A stretch of 64,000 nucleotides of DNA from Sphaerolaimus hirsutus (GCA_964036195.1 OZ038451.1:9676529-9740528), one strand, 5' to 3'; counted from the stretch's first letter, positions 29,526-41,420 are shown. Numbers and translations are program-made. Notes: generated by a model not told the origin, from the letters alone.

Positions 29526-30077
29526 TTAGCGCGCGTGGGCCGTGGGGTCGCCTGCGTGCCGCGTATGAATGCATCACGCAGTTATCACCCGCTTGCCAGC
29601 TTTCTCAGATCGGTGCACCGCGCTCCCAGGCGATACATTTACGGATGTGCGCGCGCGCCGCCCGGCTGCCGGGCTTGAGCTAAAAATAGACTATTGAGAT
29701 ACATCTGAAAAGTAGCACGCGTTAAATACGCGCAACTAGTTTTTTCAGACAACGAGACTAGATAAAATGGCTACAATTTTTTGACACACAACACTTGTGA
29801 CAATAACGTCACACTGTCATGTACATACAATACACGGTCACTTAATTTCAATCCCTACCTTAACATAATTGTTCCGCCTGGGTGGCTTTCGCATCCTCAC
29901 CGATTAAACTGAAATCGGCAGGACTCCAAGTGTAGTAGTTGATTGAACTTGCTACAAAAACTCAATCAACTATTTACTACACAAGGAAGATACAGCAATA
30001 GGTACCTCGGATATATTGTCAGCGTTTCGACAAAAAATACACGATGTCTCGTAAAACCACTGAAAAGGCGGCCGCAC
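29526..30077. other. Short CpG-rich stretch, then unique sequence
   Basis: 29526-29690 is CpG-rich with no protein-like frame. 29925-29985 forms a hairpin described separately. Confidence 0.4.
29925..29985. repeat. 60-base hairpin CCAAGTGTAGTAGTTGATTG
   Basis: The first 20 bases pair with CAATCAACTATTTACTACAC near the end, with a small bulge. A related hairpin lies at 34987-35038. It could be a tiny MITE or a small-RNA precursor; there is no evidence of transcription. Confidence 0.5.
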
Positions 30078-30590
30078 CAGAGTTGTTGATGAAAGTACCG
30101 AACTTTCTCAAAAGTAAAACTAAACGTAAAGTATTTATTTTTTACTCACACCACACGTGCGTACAGAAAACGTTAAGTATTTATTTTTTACTTTTACTCA
30201 TGAGTAAACGTGAGTAAATTACTTTTGTCCTTGGAAAACGTAAAAGTGGGTCTTTTTGAGAAATTTTGCTTCAATTTTCGCTAAAAATCACTACTTTTTG
30301 AACTTTTTCACCATCATATTCACTAGTTAGGTAATGTGTTTTTGCCTATTTTTATGCTATTTTGGATATTTTGTCCATATTTGAGCTTTTCTCTCCCTTT
30401 GGTTCCTTTATGCCTTGAAAAAGCCTATTAAAAAACCTGTTTGAAATACGTTTTCTGTACTCGCGTACTTTCAAAAAGTACGCAAGTAAGTGAGTACCGG
30501 TATTTTTTCGGGAGGAAACGTCAACGTTTTTACGCAATACTCGAGTATCCGTATTTGTCGAGTAAACGCAAATACGTTTTAACAACTATG
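30078..30590. mobile_element. hAT-like CAGAGTTGTTGAT element
   Basis: CAGAGTTGTTGATGAAAGTA and the mirror CGTTTTAACAACTATG enclose GTGAGTAAA and TACTCGCGTACTTTC words. The target duplication is unclear. Confidence 0.65.
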
Positions 30591-31829
30591 CCGCAGACTA
30601 GTTGACACATGTGTGTCAACTGATCTGTGTCAACTCAGATTTCGACTTCACGTGTCACAAATCTCAACGAGCAGCAAATTGATTACACACCGTGTTTGGT
30701 GGACTTCATCACTTGTAACCCGTTCAATGATTTCGGATCGTAAATACTCGAATCTGTCTAGAACACCCTAATAATTCTTATAAATCATCACGTACCGAGC
30801 GGATCACAATCTTTGCATGCAATGTTACCAACTTTTGGTGAATAAACTGATAATCTGATAATAGTTTGTGTTAAATCACATCATAGTGAAAACAATGTAT
30901 TGTGAAAAAATTGTGAAGCAAAATATAAATAATTACGTGATCACTATTCAGATGGGATATGGACATGGTAAATAGATATCAGTGCAACGTGTAAGTCGCT
31001 AATCTTAACTTTTATTCACAATTAACCACTGTTAATGTTTGTAGTGGGTATACTCGGCGGACCGCAAAGTATGCGCCCAAAATTATTTATGTCTTGGTCG
31101 ATAACGCGTGAGCTAGATACTTATGTATACACTTTCACAAAAAGAAAAAGGCGGAGTCGCGTACAAAGCGAGGAATATTTTTTTCCGAAATATTTTTTTT
31201 GCGCTGGAATTATTTTTATTTCATTAATGATGACGTCATGATGGAGTGTTTCCTTAAGAAAAATGCATAGCATGCGGTCCGCCGAGTATAAATGAGGTCA
31301 ACTCGACGGACTTTTTGCTATACAAAGATACTGAACGAAGCACTCCAACGTGTGCATGACGTCATGAAGCGACCATCGTATAATTTCATAATTAATAATT
31401 AATAATATGATAAATTCTGTATCATTTCATGTCCGCCGAGTTTGGGAAACAATGCAACGCATTCTTGTAAAGCAGGGAAATTACGGGAATTTTAGAACAA
31501 TGATTAAATTCGATGTATCTAAAAACGATTGCTGTGTGCACAAAATAATGTAAAATATGTAAATCTACTTGTAAAATAAAACGCTTACATTCCACATCCA
31601 TTACATGTGTCGTCAGAAATGTAAGAACGTGATTGACTTCAATAGCTTCACTAAAAATAGCGCCAAAAGTGTTGCTTCAACATGCATAAAATTCCTCACC
31701 AAAGCAAATACAACTCGAATCCAACCAAAATCACATCAGAAAGTTCGCATACAGTTGCAAAACGCCGCACTTGTCAACTGGGCACCAAGCCAACGTGATT
31801 CGAAACGAGCAACTAGTGAAACAGCGGGG
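30591..31829. other. Region with small TA-flanked elements, no gene
   Basis: GTTGACACATGTGTGTCAAC near 30601 is a GGGCCC-MITE relic. 30940-30990 holds a CATCTGAATA MITE end. 31053-31286 is a TA-flanked MITE. 31300-31445 carries further CTCGACGGAC and GTCCGCCGAG ends. Confidence 0.45.
31053..31286. mobile_element. TA-flanked mariner-like MITE
   Basis: CTCGGCGGACCGCA and its mirror TGCGGTCCGCCGAG are flanked by TA at 31051-31052 and 31287-31288. It is 234 bases long with a TGATGACGTCATGATGG motif near the right end that recurs at 28080, 60530 and 63895. Confidence 0.75.
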
Positions 31830-32270
31830 CGCCCCGCACTGGATGAAGAGAGGGCGGCGGCGAGGCGACCAAAGCTGCCGCGCTGCAGCAATGAAGAATA
31901 GCGGCAGCGGGGCAGCGGCGCGGCGACTGGTGCAAGTGATACGCGCGGCATGGGCCCGGCGTTTTAGCAACGAGAGGGCGCGCGTGCGCTGCGCATCCGC
32001 GCGGCATGCAACTGCCGCGGCGGCACACTCAACCGCACGCCACAACTACACGATGCCAATCAAATTACGGCACGCTCGCGCGCGCGCGACCGCCCCGAAG
32101 TTGGAGAATTGCCTCCGCGTGGCCGGGCGCCAGCTAGATGCGGCGCGGGCGGGCTCGAAATTCAACGTGGCCCCGTGCGAGCTTCACTTCGACAGGTCTG
32201 TGGACGGGTACGGCGCACGTGAAGTGAGCATGATCGTGGGTGGGTGCGCTTGCGCGCCGGTGCATGCGCT
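31830..32270. other. CpG island without an assigned gene
   Basis: Dense CpG with GCGCGCG runs. A plus-strand frame of 168 codons is Arg/Ala-rich and looks compositional. Confidence 0.45.
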
Positions 32271-33110
32271 CGTTTGATCGGTTGAGGCAAATGTAAATGG
32301 GCATCCACGAAAACACCGATTATAAACAACAACGCGTGGATAAGTTGCTTGTGGATGTGTTTATTTTACAATTCTACTCTGTGGAAATTTTGGTTATATA
32401 TGTGAACAAAAATTTGCGTCCGTTTCAAGCTGGAAATAGGCCCTGATACGGACATTTTGCGGTGGCGAAATAAGCATGTTGTGGAGTCTATGCGAGCAAA
32501 AAAGGGGTGGCATGTCCCTTTTTATGAGTACCTAACTAAAGTGGATGCACATAATTATTTCAGTTTGCATCAGTTCCCTCCGCTATCGATTCGCGTTTTG
32601 TCAGACCCTACGCGCGCTCACTTTTTGTTTAGGAAAATCACGAGTTTGTATGGGAAAAACGTCGATAACCGACGCGCGCGCGGGCGACAATTTCGCGTGC
32701 GGTTGATAAAACTTTGGGCGGGCGCGAGTGGGCGGAGCCACAGTGGCACATGCGTCGATGCTACTGCACATAGGAATTCGTGCGTCCAGTGTACACCACG
32801 CTTGGTTAAGTGAAGGGTTGGGAACACGACCCGATACAAACCGGATACCCGCGCATTTTTAGAACCAAAACCCGATAGCCAAAACCAATACCTGAAGCCG
32901 CACTCGATAACCGAAAATACCTGCAAAAATTTACCACAGTTCAACCTTTCAAGCAGTTCAGAAGTGATAAGTTGAGAATTCAGTGCCAAATTGCCCCAAC
33001 ATTGCACTTTTTTGACCTTCTCTGAAAGCCACTGGAATACTGCCACCTTTAGTGAAAATGTTTCAAGCACTGTTGAAACATTTTTGGCAGGCTTCGGATT
33101 AATATATACA
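32271..33110. other. No gene recognised
   Basis: A plus-strand frame at 32457-32813 has no recognisable motif. ACCCGATA and ATACC words near 32830-32930 look like the end of a word-array transposon. Confidence 0.35.
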
Positions 33111-33563
33111 TACCGTATTTCCTCGAAATATCCCCCGGGGGGTGATTGTTTCATAGTGGTCTCGAGAGGGGGGGTCAAACGAGGGGGGGGGGGTATTTCG
33201 AGGGGGTGGGTTATTATTTCACAAGAAAATTTTTTGAATCCCGGTACAAAATTGTCGTCTGAAACGTACGCAGACGTCGAAAAATGCAACAAAAACCGCC
33301 ATTTATAAAGTTTTGTAGACTAATATTAGTACGTAGATAGTATAAACACTGTTCTAACGTGATTCCGACATTGTTTTAACGTGTGTTCTGCACTACGCAG
33401 AACACAAACTGCAGTATTTGGCATGTACGTTCTCTTTACACTCAATCTGGGGGGGGTATTTCGAGGGGGGGGGGTGATTGTTTCATAGTGGTCTCCAGAG
33501 GGGGGGGGGGGGGGGTCAAACGAGGGGGGTATTTCGAGGGGGGTATTTCGAGGAAATACGGTA
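33111..33563. mobile_element. TACCGTATTTCCTCGAAATA element
   Basis: Inverted ends TACCGTATTTCCTCG and CGAGGAAATACGGTA. G-run plus TATTTCGAGG words near both ends. TACA lies on each side (33107-33110 and 33564-33567), a possible 4-bp duplication. Confidence 0.72.
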
Positions 33564-33938
33564 TACAGTTTTACTACTACTTTGAAAAGAATATTTTTTT
33601 GGCAAAACGGCTGCATTTCCACATGCCCATTTGCACTCGGTTATACCCCTAGTTAATAGTTATACTGTATGTATACCATGCTCTATTTTTGTTGTTTAAT
33701 GTTTAATACTATTATGTGTTTTGAGACACATATTTATTTCTGGGTGACTTGGGTTAGTGGTAAGTGGTAACTAATTGACTAGTAAAAGCCAAGTAATTGT
33801 CTAAACTGTCTAAAGAAATTGTCTAAAAGAAAAAAGTGTTTAGATCATAAAAAGACTATGCTTTGCACTATTTGATACCGTATTTGAGTTTATTACTATT
33901 TGGGAATAATATTTTGTCAGACTTTTTTGTGGCGGAAC

Positions 33939-34586
33939 TAGGGTGCCAAATTTCTGTTTTCCGTTTTCCGCAGGCAAATTTTTTCCGTTTTCCGTTCCGT
34001 TTTCCGGCTGCTGAAATTTTTTTTCCGTTTTCCGTTCTGTTTTCCAGCAACATTTTTTTCCGTTTCCGTTTTTCCGGCTCATTTTCCGTTTTCTGGCTAA
34101 ATTTTCAGTTTTTCCACCTTTTTTCCATTTTCTGCCTCAATTTCCAGTTTTTCTGCCTTTTTTCCTTTTTCCGCCTCAATTTTCCATTTTTCCGCCTCAT
34201 TTTACCTTTTTCTGGCTCAACTTTCTGTTTTCTGATCAGCCAAACTGGTAAAAATTCATGCAGATTGTCAATGATGTAAAAAAATTTCTGTTTCCAGCAA
34301 AATTACTGCAAATTTTTTCCACTTCCAGCAAAATTTCAGCCAATTTTATCCGTTTTCTGGCAAAATTTCAGCAAGTTTTTCCATTTCCGTGCAAATTTGA
34401 TTTTTCCGTTTCCGTTTTTCCAGCCTCTTTTTCCGTTTTCCGGCTGCTGAAATTTTTTTTCCATTTCTGTTTCTGTTTTCCGCCAAGTGCAAATTTTTTT
34501 TCGTTTTCCGTTCCGTTTTCCGGCCGCTGAAAATGTTTTTCTGTTTCCGTTTCCGTTATCCGTAAAAAAAATTTTTTGACACCCTA
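33939..34586. mobile_element. hAT-like polypyrimidine element (TTTCCGTTTTCC words)
   Basis: Ends TAGGGTGCCAAA and TTTTTTGACACCCTA are flanked by GGCGGAAC and GGCGAAAC (7 of 8). It is the inverted relative of 749-1300. The whole interior is TTTTCCGTTTCCG variants. Confidence 0.8.
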
Positions 34587-35768
34587 GGCGAAACTATTCA
34601 AGCAGAGAAATTAGTCAACGCTGTTTATTTTTAATCAAAACATCCAATTGTTTTTTATCAATTCGTTTCATGAAATATGATTTATACAAAAAATATTATG
34701 CCACATTTGTTCATATTGAACACAACAAATTGACCACTATGCCTAATGGGGGAAATTATTGAAAGAGGGGGGAATTATTAAAGGGTAGGAATTATAAAAG
34801 GGGATGAATTGTTCTATCGTCACTCGTCTAACAGGAGATAATTATTAAGAGTGGGAATTATTCAAAGGATGAATTATTCAAGCCAATACGGTATTTGCAT
34901 CCAAGATTTTGTGGGTAAAATACCAGTAAAGTCACTTCGGAAGCCAGCAATCAGTAGATCGTTTCCGTGCTTTTAACACAATGTTTCCTTGTGTAGTATT
35001 TGATTGACTTACTACAATAAATCAAATACTACACTTGGTTTGCCAGGCGCGTTGAATGTATGAAACTCTGCCAGCGGGGTTGAAACTTGAATCTGCCACA
35101 AATATTCCAAAAAGCGACCACCATAAAGACATTTACCTAGCTGCATTTACCCGCCCCAGTTACTGCAGAATAGTTGATTGTGCTACCGTTTTGTTTCTGG
35201 GGGGGAGGGGGCGGGGGGGCACTAAACAGCATAATGACTGGAGCCAACAAAGCTGATTGCATGACAGAATTTTTTTATTAATAATCAATACGAAAGACAT
35301 CTAAATACGCATGTAACTTTTACTTACAAGCGAAGCATGTCCCAAGTGAACAATAGGAAGCGCTTTGCGTGCACGCGACGAAAAACGGAGAATTGGCAAA
35401 CAGCCAAGTAAAGAGTTCGTCCGGAAACCGACAAGCTGTGCAACGTTTTTCAATCGACAGCGTTCGGAAACGACTTCAAATGAACCACCAATTCGGGTAG
35501 TGGTAATTTGCATTCCTCACATTTGGAACAGCGCCAAGCTCCCCCTGACGCCAAAAATATTCAACAGTTAAACGGGGTCAAGCGCCACATGTTTCTAATT
35601 CTTCACCACGCCTCACAGACCCGCATAAAAACGGCCATCTTGAATTGCGCCGACCGGTAAACAATCAATCACAATAAACGCCGTTGAGCATTCATGGAGC
35701 GGTGCTAGTTCTAGATAAGAAAGCCGCGCTTTTGACCGCCTCACTGAACTGCGGTCGAATTACGTAAA
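34587..35768. other. Region without a recognised gene
   Basis: AATTATTAAAGGG words (34745-34890) belong to the TACCG group. A hairpin lies at 34987-35038. Short frames at 35056-35256 and 35365-35571 are unidentified and not supported as genes. Confidence 0.4.
34987..35038. repeat. Hairpin CCTTGTGTAGTATTTGATTG
   Basis: Perfectly paired 5' and 3' halves except one or two bases, with a loop of about 14 bases. Shares TGTAGTA and TTGATTGA with the hairpin at 29925-29985. Confidence 0.5.
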
Positions 35769-36026
35769 TACCGAATTTCCTCGAATTACCCCCCCCTCCC
35801 CTCAAAATGGACACTATGAATTTATTAGCCCCCCCCCCCCCAGCAAATTGAGTGTAAAGATAATGTAAATGACAAAAGCTGCGGTTTGTGAACGGGCATT
35901 ACATTACAAACAAGCAATTAGTACTGGGGGTTCAAAAAATTTCTGGACAAATAATACCCCCCCCCCCAAAATTCTCACTAAAACAATCACCCCCAGGGGG
36001 GGGGGGTATTTCAAGGAAATACGGTA
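35769..36026. mobile_element. TACCGAATTTCCTCG element
   Basis: TACCGAATTTCCTCGAATTA and the mirror TTTCAAGGAAATACGGTA. C-runs on both sides of an AAAATTCTCACT word. Confidence 0.68.
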
Positions 36027-36611
36027 GATGGAATGCGACGCGCCGGCGGCTAGGTGATATCGGTCCTTCACGCTGCGATGCGCCCAGAGACGAATTCAGA
36101 CGCTCTAGCGACGCGACAGCGCGCCGCCAGAACTCAAATTGGAAATTCGCTTCCGGACAAATTGACCCGGCCGGTCGCCGGTCGAACGGCTTTGAACTGG
36201 AAAAAAGCTAAATGGCTAACGAAATGAAGGGATCGGGAAAAAAATTTACCGCTTTGAAGACGCCTTCCAGATTTTCTTACCGGATGGTGGCGAGGCTAAA
36301 AATAGCCAGTTGACGGTGAATTCGGATAGTCAGTTGACATCGCAGAAGTGAGAAACTATCGGCCACATTCGCCAAAGCAACAGCTGGTAGCAGTTTGAAA
36401 AGGTTTCGCCCCGCATGGCAAGTGAAACAGCTAGGTAACAATGATAACGAAGGTTTGAAATTATCTACCGTATTTCCTCGAAATACCCCTATTTTTCATG
36501 GTGCACATTTTGAGGGAGGTCTTTCGAGGAAATACGGTAAATATACCAAATTTTCACTTACCAAATCTTCATTTTCACAAATATGTGCATAACAATCAGA
36601 ACCTACCTGGG

Positions 36612-36848
36612 GCCAGTTCCGCAAATTGAAAAGTGAGAAGTAAAATGGCAAATGCGAAGTGAAATGGCAATAGCGAAGTGAATTGAGAAGTAAAATGGCA
36701 AAAGCAAAGAGAAATTACTTTTTATTTATATTTTTTTACTTAGCTTTTGCCAATTTACTTGTCCTTTCACTTCACTTTTGCCATTTTACTTCGTTTTCGC
36801 CATTTTACTTCGCTTTTGCCATTTTACTTCTCAATTTGCGGAACTGGC
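36612..36848. mobile_element. Palindromic GCCAGTTCCGCAAA MITE
   Basis: GCCAGTTCCGCAAATTGAAA and its mirror; TTTTGCCATTTTACTTCG words repeated throughout. Second copy of the element at 5-252. Looser relatives of its words continue to about 37290. Confidence 0.72.
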
Positions 36849-38029
36849 ATCTGGTGCCCATTCCGCAAGTGGAGTAGTAAAAACACAACTTATGAGTGCA
36901 AATAATAAGGTAGTGAAATAGCAAGTCGAGAGGCAGGTAAAAAGTCCACTGAGAAGTCAATTTATGAATGGCAAGTGAAAAGAGAAATGACAAGACAAGA
37001 GACAAGTCATTTGATGAGTGATAATTCAAGAGACAAATGACAAGCCAAAAGACAAGTCAATTTATACCTATGTGATAAGTCAAGAAATGGGCAAATGGGA
37101 TGGCAAGTAAAACAAAAACAAGTGGCAAAATTAAAAAAATGTTAATTAAATTTTTTATATGTTTATTAAAAAATTTTTATCTGTTATGTTTTCTTGTTGC
37201 TTGCCATTTCTATTTTGACTCGCCACTTACGACTTTACGTCTGTTTAAACTTCTACTTGTTTCTTGCCACCCAGAAAGATAACTTAAAATAGATTAGTGG
37301 CAGGTGAAGATGCGAGTAAAAAGCTAATTCATAAACAACAACTTGAGACAAATGACAAGTTAAAAGATAGCTCAATTTATAAGCTGCAAGTCAAAATAGA
37401 AATGGTAAGCCAAAAGACAATTGGCATGTGACAAAACTACATAAATTTTTTAAATTTAAATCACAAATATAACAAAAAAAAACAATAAAAATGAAATTGA
37501 TGGATGGTTGGTTACTTCCATTTGTGTTTTGATTAAACACTTATAAATTGACCTACCTTTACTTGCCAAACACAAATTTCTCGAGAAATTTAATTTACTT
37601 TGCGTTTTGCACCCGAAAAAGCGGCAGATAAATATCACGGTGGCTAATTGTTTCATACAACTTTCCAAATACCGTATTGCTTCTAATAGAACGGCATACC
37701 TCCAATAGAATGGTAGGTTTTGGCATTTTTTTGCACTCACGAAAACAATAGAACGGTAGCCTCCAAGAGAACAGCAGTCTCCAAAAGAACGGCAGGTATA
37801 TATTACATTGGAAGAGTGCCTAAACACAAATATGTATATTCCAAATTCGTGGCAGGAACGTTCGAGTCATACAAATATTGATATTAGGAAAAATTAGAAA
37901 TTGATGCTCTGATATTAAAAATGTTGCTCTTTAAAAATAAGCTGTGTACAGATGAAAAATAAGTGGAAAAAAGGACTGAAGCCTATTATGCATCTAAACC
38001 CATCTCACTTTAGAGAGAGAGAATGCTGC
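36849..38029. other. AT-rich repeat debris left of the LTR element
   Basis: GACAAGTCA words (36860-37440) are followed by TACCGTATTGCTTCTAATAG with AATAGAACGGCA (37670-37800). At 37915-38025 there is a segment that recurs at 44690-44775 and forms the target of the LTR insertion. Confidence 0.5.
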
Positions 38030-38531
38030 TGTCACGGCCGCGTAGTCGCGGTCGTGGATTTTACTTGGTTGAAGGTTTTTGATTGACGAGCGGCGGCCGA
38101 TCTACACTTAATTGTGTTTAGGCAAGTGCCGCGAATGAATTCCAGGGCCCAAATTCCAAACCGGTGCCATTTATTGAGCGAAATCGGTTTAATAATAGGT
38201 AGAAATTGGGGGGAAATAAGTCATAAATAGGTAGATTCTTGGGAAATATTTACGAGTCAAAAAACGAAAAACATTGACTGCCAGCCGATGGGAAAAATCG
38301 GCTGGCGATGGAAAGAAGAGGGGGCACATCTAAAATGCCTAAAAAAACACACACAATAGAAAAGAGACGCCCTTGTGCGCGGGCACTTATTTAGGTCACA
38401 CGCACAGTCGCAACACTACGCGGCGCGTGTGAAACATAGTCGAGGGGGCATGAAAACAAGTATTTTAAACCTACAGTAGTAAACGAATGTAAATACACCT
38501 AAAATAAATGACGCCAAACAGCGGCATAACA
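38030..38531 (-). repeat. 3' LTR
   Basis: 502 bases, almost identical to 42563-43065. The hairpin is at 38280-38306. It is followed outside by the CTGC target duplication at 38026-38029. Confidence 0.92.
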
Positions 38532-38802
38532 GCCCCTCCCATGACAACAGTTACACTACCTACAAAAAACACTAGTGGAACTGGAAGTCAAACAAAAGCT
38601 CACAAAGAAGCTACAAAAAATTTCAGCCACATAAAATTCAGCGGAATTTTTAAGTTACCCAACTGTAACAGCAAGCATTCAAATTAAAAGCATAATTCAG
38701 AATCACAAATGAATCAGATTGCAGTGTGATTATAAAAAAAAACAATTTGAAAGGTACATTTTCAATGCGCACAAATCTACGCCCTAAAATCATGGTAGCA
38801 CT

Positions 38803-39483
38803 CTAGCCTGGATTCCACTGGGTGCTGGAGCTAAGTCTCTCCTTGTGCTTGTGGCGCATGCAGGGCTCGCCCCGAGGGTTGGTCACCAGTTGACCATCGG
38901 ATTTTCCAGGGTTCACCAACATCAACTCGGCATGTGGTGAAACGCGTTTGGCAGAATTGCGAAAACATTTGGTGGCAGACTTTTTGCGCGGGGGCCTGCC
39001 ATAGACCTTGCTGCCCTTGGTGCGTGGCAGTGTAGCGGGCTTCGACGAGTGCGATTTTCGAATGCCAGTAATTGGCGCCAATTCACGATGTGACAGTTTA
39101 GTGACCACCGATTGTGTTAGCATTTCCCATTTAGTTGGAGACCGGCAGGCGGGAATCGATTCACCCATGGCCCTGGGCGTGAAATTGGCTTCGAGTCGCT
39201 GGAGCTCAGAAATAGCTGTGCGATTCATTTTTAGCGTGCCATAGAGTGCCTCGTGGCCAAACAATAACAGGCTTGATGTGCGCAGGAAGTGCGGTTTTTG
39301 TTTAACCACAGCCCAGATGTCTGCCGATTGCTGTTGTCCACCGGGTGTGGTATGCAGCAAATGCATTTTGTATAACGCCAAGTGATGCCCAGGAATTGGC
39401 TTGCCGGCAGTCCCCAAAGCTGAATCAGGGTATGACCGGTACTTTGCTTTCTCCATGCTGGCATTGCACTGTGTGCGTTCCAA
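38803..39483 (-). CDS. Retrotransposon protease C-terminal part and tail, -1 frame
   Basis: This frame overlaps the end of the Gag frame by about 250 bases and lies one base back from it. Its text continues a retropepsin better than the Gag frame does (GKPIPGHHLALYKM, then FLRTSSLLLFGHEAL), followed by a basic tail (GRPPRKKSATK). Either a programmed -1 shift or a one-base mutation joins the two. I saw no textbook slippery heptamer in phase. No polymerase motifs follow. Confidence 0.6.
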   Translation of the reverse strand: MERTQCNASMEKAKYRSYPDSALGTAGKPIPGHHLALYKMHLLHTTPGGQQQSADIWAVVKQKPHFLRTSSLLLFGHEALYGTLKMNRTAISELQRLEANFTPRAMGESIPACRSPTKWEMLTQSVVTKLSHRELAPITGIRKSHSSKPATLPRTKGSKVYGRPPRKKSATKCFRNSAKRVSPHAELMLVNPGKSDGQLVTNPRGEPCMRHKHKERLSSSTQWNPG

Positions 39484-41420
39484 ACATCCTCGAGCAGGCG
39501 CTCCTCAATGATGATCCCCTCCTCACAGCCACTATCGAGTGTGCCTGTGAGCGTGCAGCCCATGAAATCCACTTGAGCCAGCGGATGATCACAATGGGGG
39601 CGTCGCACGCTTGCTGGGCTCATGGGGCAACCCATCTGCTTGTGAGCTGCATAGCTGCTAGGGAACCATGTTTCAAAATCATCAGGCTCGGGCTCGGAAT
39701 CGGATGACAAATTAGAAACATTTTTAGTCAATTTAGTAGTCGGATTATTGGTAGGTTCATTATTAGATTCCGTAGCACTGTAGATGTGCTTGTCCAATTT
39801 CAGATTGAGTTTGTTGCACTCAATGCGCATATTCTCCTGAGCATCGTGCTCAGTCTTGCCGGCCTTTTGCAGGAAGTCTCGGGCCCGTTCCGCCCGATCC
39901 AGTCGATAGGCAGGAGAATCAGGATTCAAATAACATTTTGCCGGCTCATGTGGCATTGGGGCACGATGCATGAAATAAGTGCACCATGGGCCCTGATGTG
40001 TTGTCGGGTCAAATTTTGACTGCCTATCCCAGCCATCGTTTTGACTGCCAGATCGACCCGAGGCATTCATGGATGCAGCCACAGCTGGTGGGTTATTGGA
40101 CCATCCAGCGTTTCCACCGTTCGATGGATTCGGTGCACGATTAGCATTACGCTGCTCATTTTGTTCGGCCCGATAATGCAGATTTTCCTCACGCGTGATG
40201 TCGAGGCGTCCAACGGCATCAGCCAATTCAATCTGACCATCTTGCCATTTCTCGCGCCACGGATACCAGAGAGACATTGGCAGCATTCCTCCAATCTCGA
40301 GGAACAATTTATCACCAATCATTTTCTCGCGCTGTGAGTCGTCAATCTGCTCACTAATATAGTGGAATGTGCTGCACAATCTGCTGTACAGCGTGGCCAC
40401 AGAATCAGTAGGTTTAGCCGAAATTCGATACCACTCAGCGACGGAATGCGCCTTGCGGTCTACTCGAAAAACACGAGCCAATTTGTCGAGAACATAAAGC
40501 ACGGTATTGCGCTTATCCAGGCGAATAGAAATATAGTGTGCCTGTGCACTTCCCTTCAAGCATTGCTGGAAAACATTGGTCCAGAATAAATGTTGATATG
40601 GCGGGGGAACGTTCAGAGCCTGCAGCGCCACATTGTGAAGCCAAAATTTAAATGGCCCAGACGGCGCACTCGAATCCCCATTAAATGGTGTTTGCTTGCT
40701 AGCAACAGTGGCTACATGGCCGCCACTCATGCGATCACTGGAGGAAATTTGCGCCAGCGCATCCACAAGAGACGGAAAACCATCGGCTGGTGCCATGACG
40801 TATTTGTCAACATAGGCGGCAATTTTGCCAATCAGGCCACCCGGAGCAGACGAAATTGCCTGCAATCTACTTTCAGTCGAATCCACCGGCAGGTTGGTGG
40901 ATGACATTGACGGGGTGCTCGATGAAGCTTGATTCGGCACACCCGATGCAGGCCCCAAGTTTGGGCTTGCACTTGGATTAGGTGGCACAATGGGTGCCTG
41001 TGTCGCTTGCACAGCCGATAGTTGAGTGACTTGCGCCCCAAGCTGCTGGATAGCTGCCAAAAGATCAGCCATGACAGGCATGGGAAGTGCCACCACAGGT
41101 GGCTGGGCCGCAGGGGCGGAAGACAGCACAATGCCGTTATTATCACCCGCAGCGGGCGCCACGTCATCGGGGTCCAGCACCAACTCCAGCGAATCATCGG
41201 GATCAGTGAAATATAGATCCATGCAGCGCCATACTTGGCGCACCAACGCCACATTGCTCAAACGCGGTGGATCGCTAATTGTGGGCCATTCGTCGTTATT
41301 GTCATCACGATATTGCAGGAGTGTGGTCAGCAACTGCATTAGCTTTTGCCGCTGGCCACGATCGATCCACGCTTCGACGATCAGCTCCAACTCGGGGCGC
41401 TTGTATTGCGACATTTTCAC
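39231..41420 (-). CDS. Retrotransposon Gag with start of aspartic protease
   Basis: A 729-codon frame. The N-terminal half is helical and polar with a Pro/Ala/Gln-rich spacer. The central capsid-like part contains FKFWLHNVALQALN and PYQHLFWTNVFQQC. A possible zinc-binding motif of the form C-x4-H-x5-H-x4-C follows near residue 485 (WCTYFMHRAPMPHEPAKC). After it comes a retropepsin active-site motif LTGTLDSGCEEG with DSG in place of the usual DTG. The reading moves into the next frame within the protease, so the last 80 codons are probably not the natural end. Gag assembles the particle; the protease would process it. Confidence 0.8.
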   Translation of the reverse strand: MKMSQYKRPELELIVEAWIDRGQRQKLMQLLTTLLQYRDDNNDEWPTISDPPRLSNVALVRQVWRCMDLYFTDPDDSLELVLDPDDVAPAAGDNNGIVLSSAPAAQPPVVALPMPVMADLLAAIQQLGAQVTQLSAVQATQAPIVPPNPSASPNLGPASGVPNQASSSTPSMSSTNLPVDSTESRLQAISSAPGGLIGKIAAYVDKYVMAPADGFPSLVDALAQISSSDRMSGGHVATVASKQTPFNGDSSAPSGPFKFWLHNVALQALNVPPPYQHLFWTNVFQQCLKGSAQAHYISIRLDKRNTVLYVLDKLARVFRVDRKAHSVAEWYRISAKPTDSVATLYSRLCSTFHYISEQIDDSQREKMIGDKLFLEIGGMLPMSLWYPWREKWQDGQIELADAVGRLDITREENLHYRAEQNEQRNANRAPNPSNGGNAGWSNNPPAVAASMNASGRSGSQNDGWDRQSKFDPTTHQGPWCTYFMHRAPMPHEPAKCYLNPDSPAYRLDRAERARDFLQKAGKTEHDAQENMRIECNKLNLKLDKHIYSATESNNEPTNNPTTKLTKNVSNLSSDSEPEPDDFETWFPSSYAAHKQMGCPMSPASVRRPHCDHPLAQVDFMGCTLTGTLDSGCEEGIIIEERLLEDVWNAHSAMPAWRKQSTGHTLIQLWGLPASQFLGITWRYTKCICCIPHPVDNSNRQTSGLWLNKNRTSCAHQACYCLATRHSMAR

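Noticed and set aside
32618-33292. 224-codon minus-strand frame
   Set aside because: Half of it is translation of a TACCGTATTT element with G runs; the rest shows no family motif.
33863-34530. Phe/Ser-rich plus-strand frames
   Set aside because: They are translations of the TTTTCCG word array of a hAT-like element.
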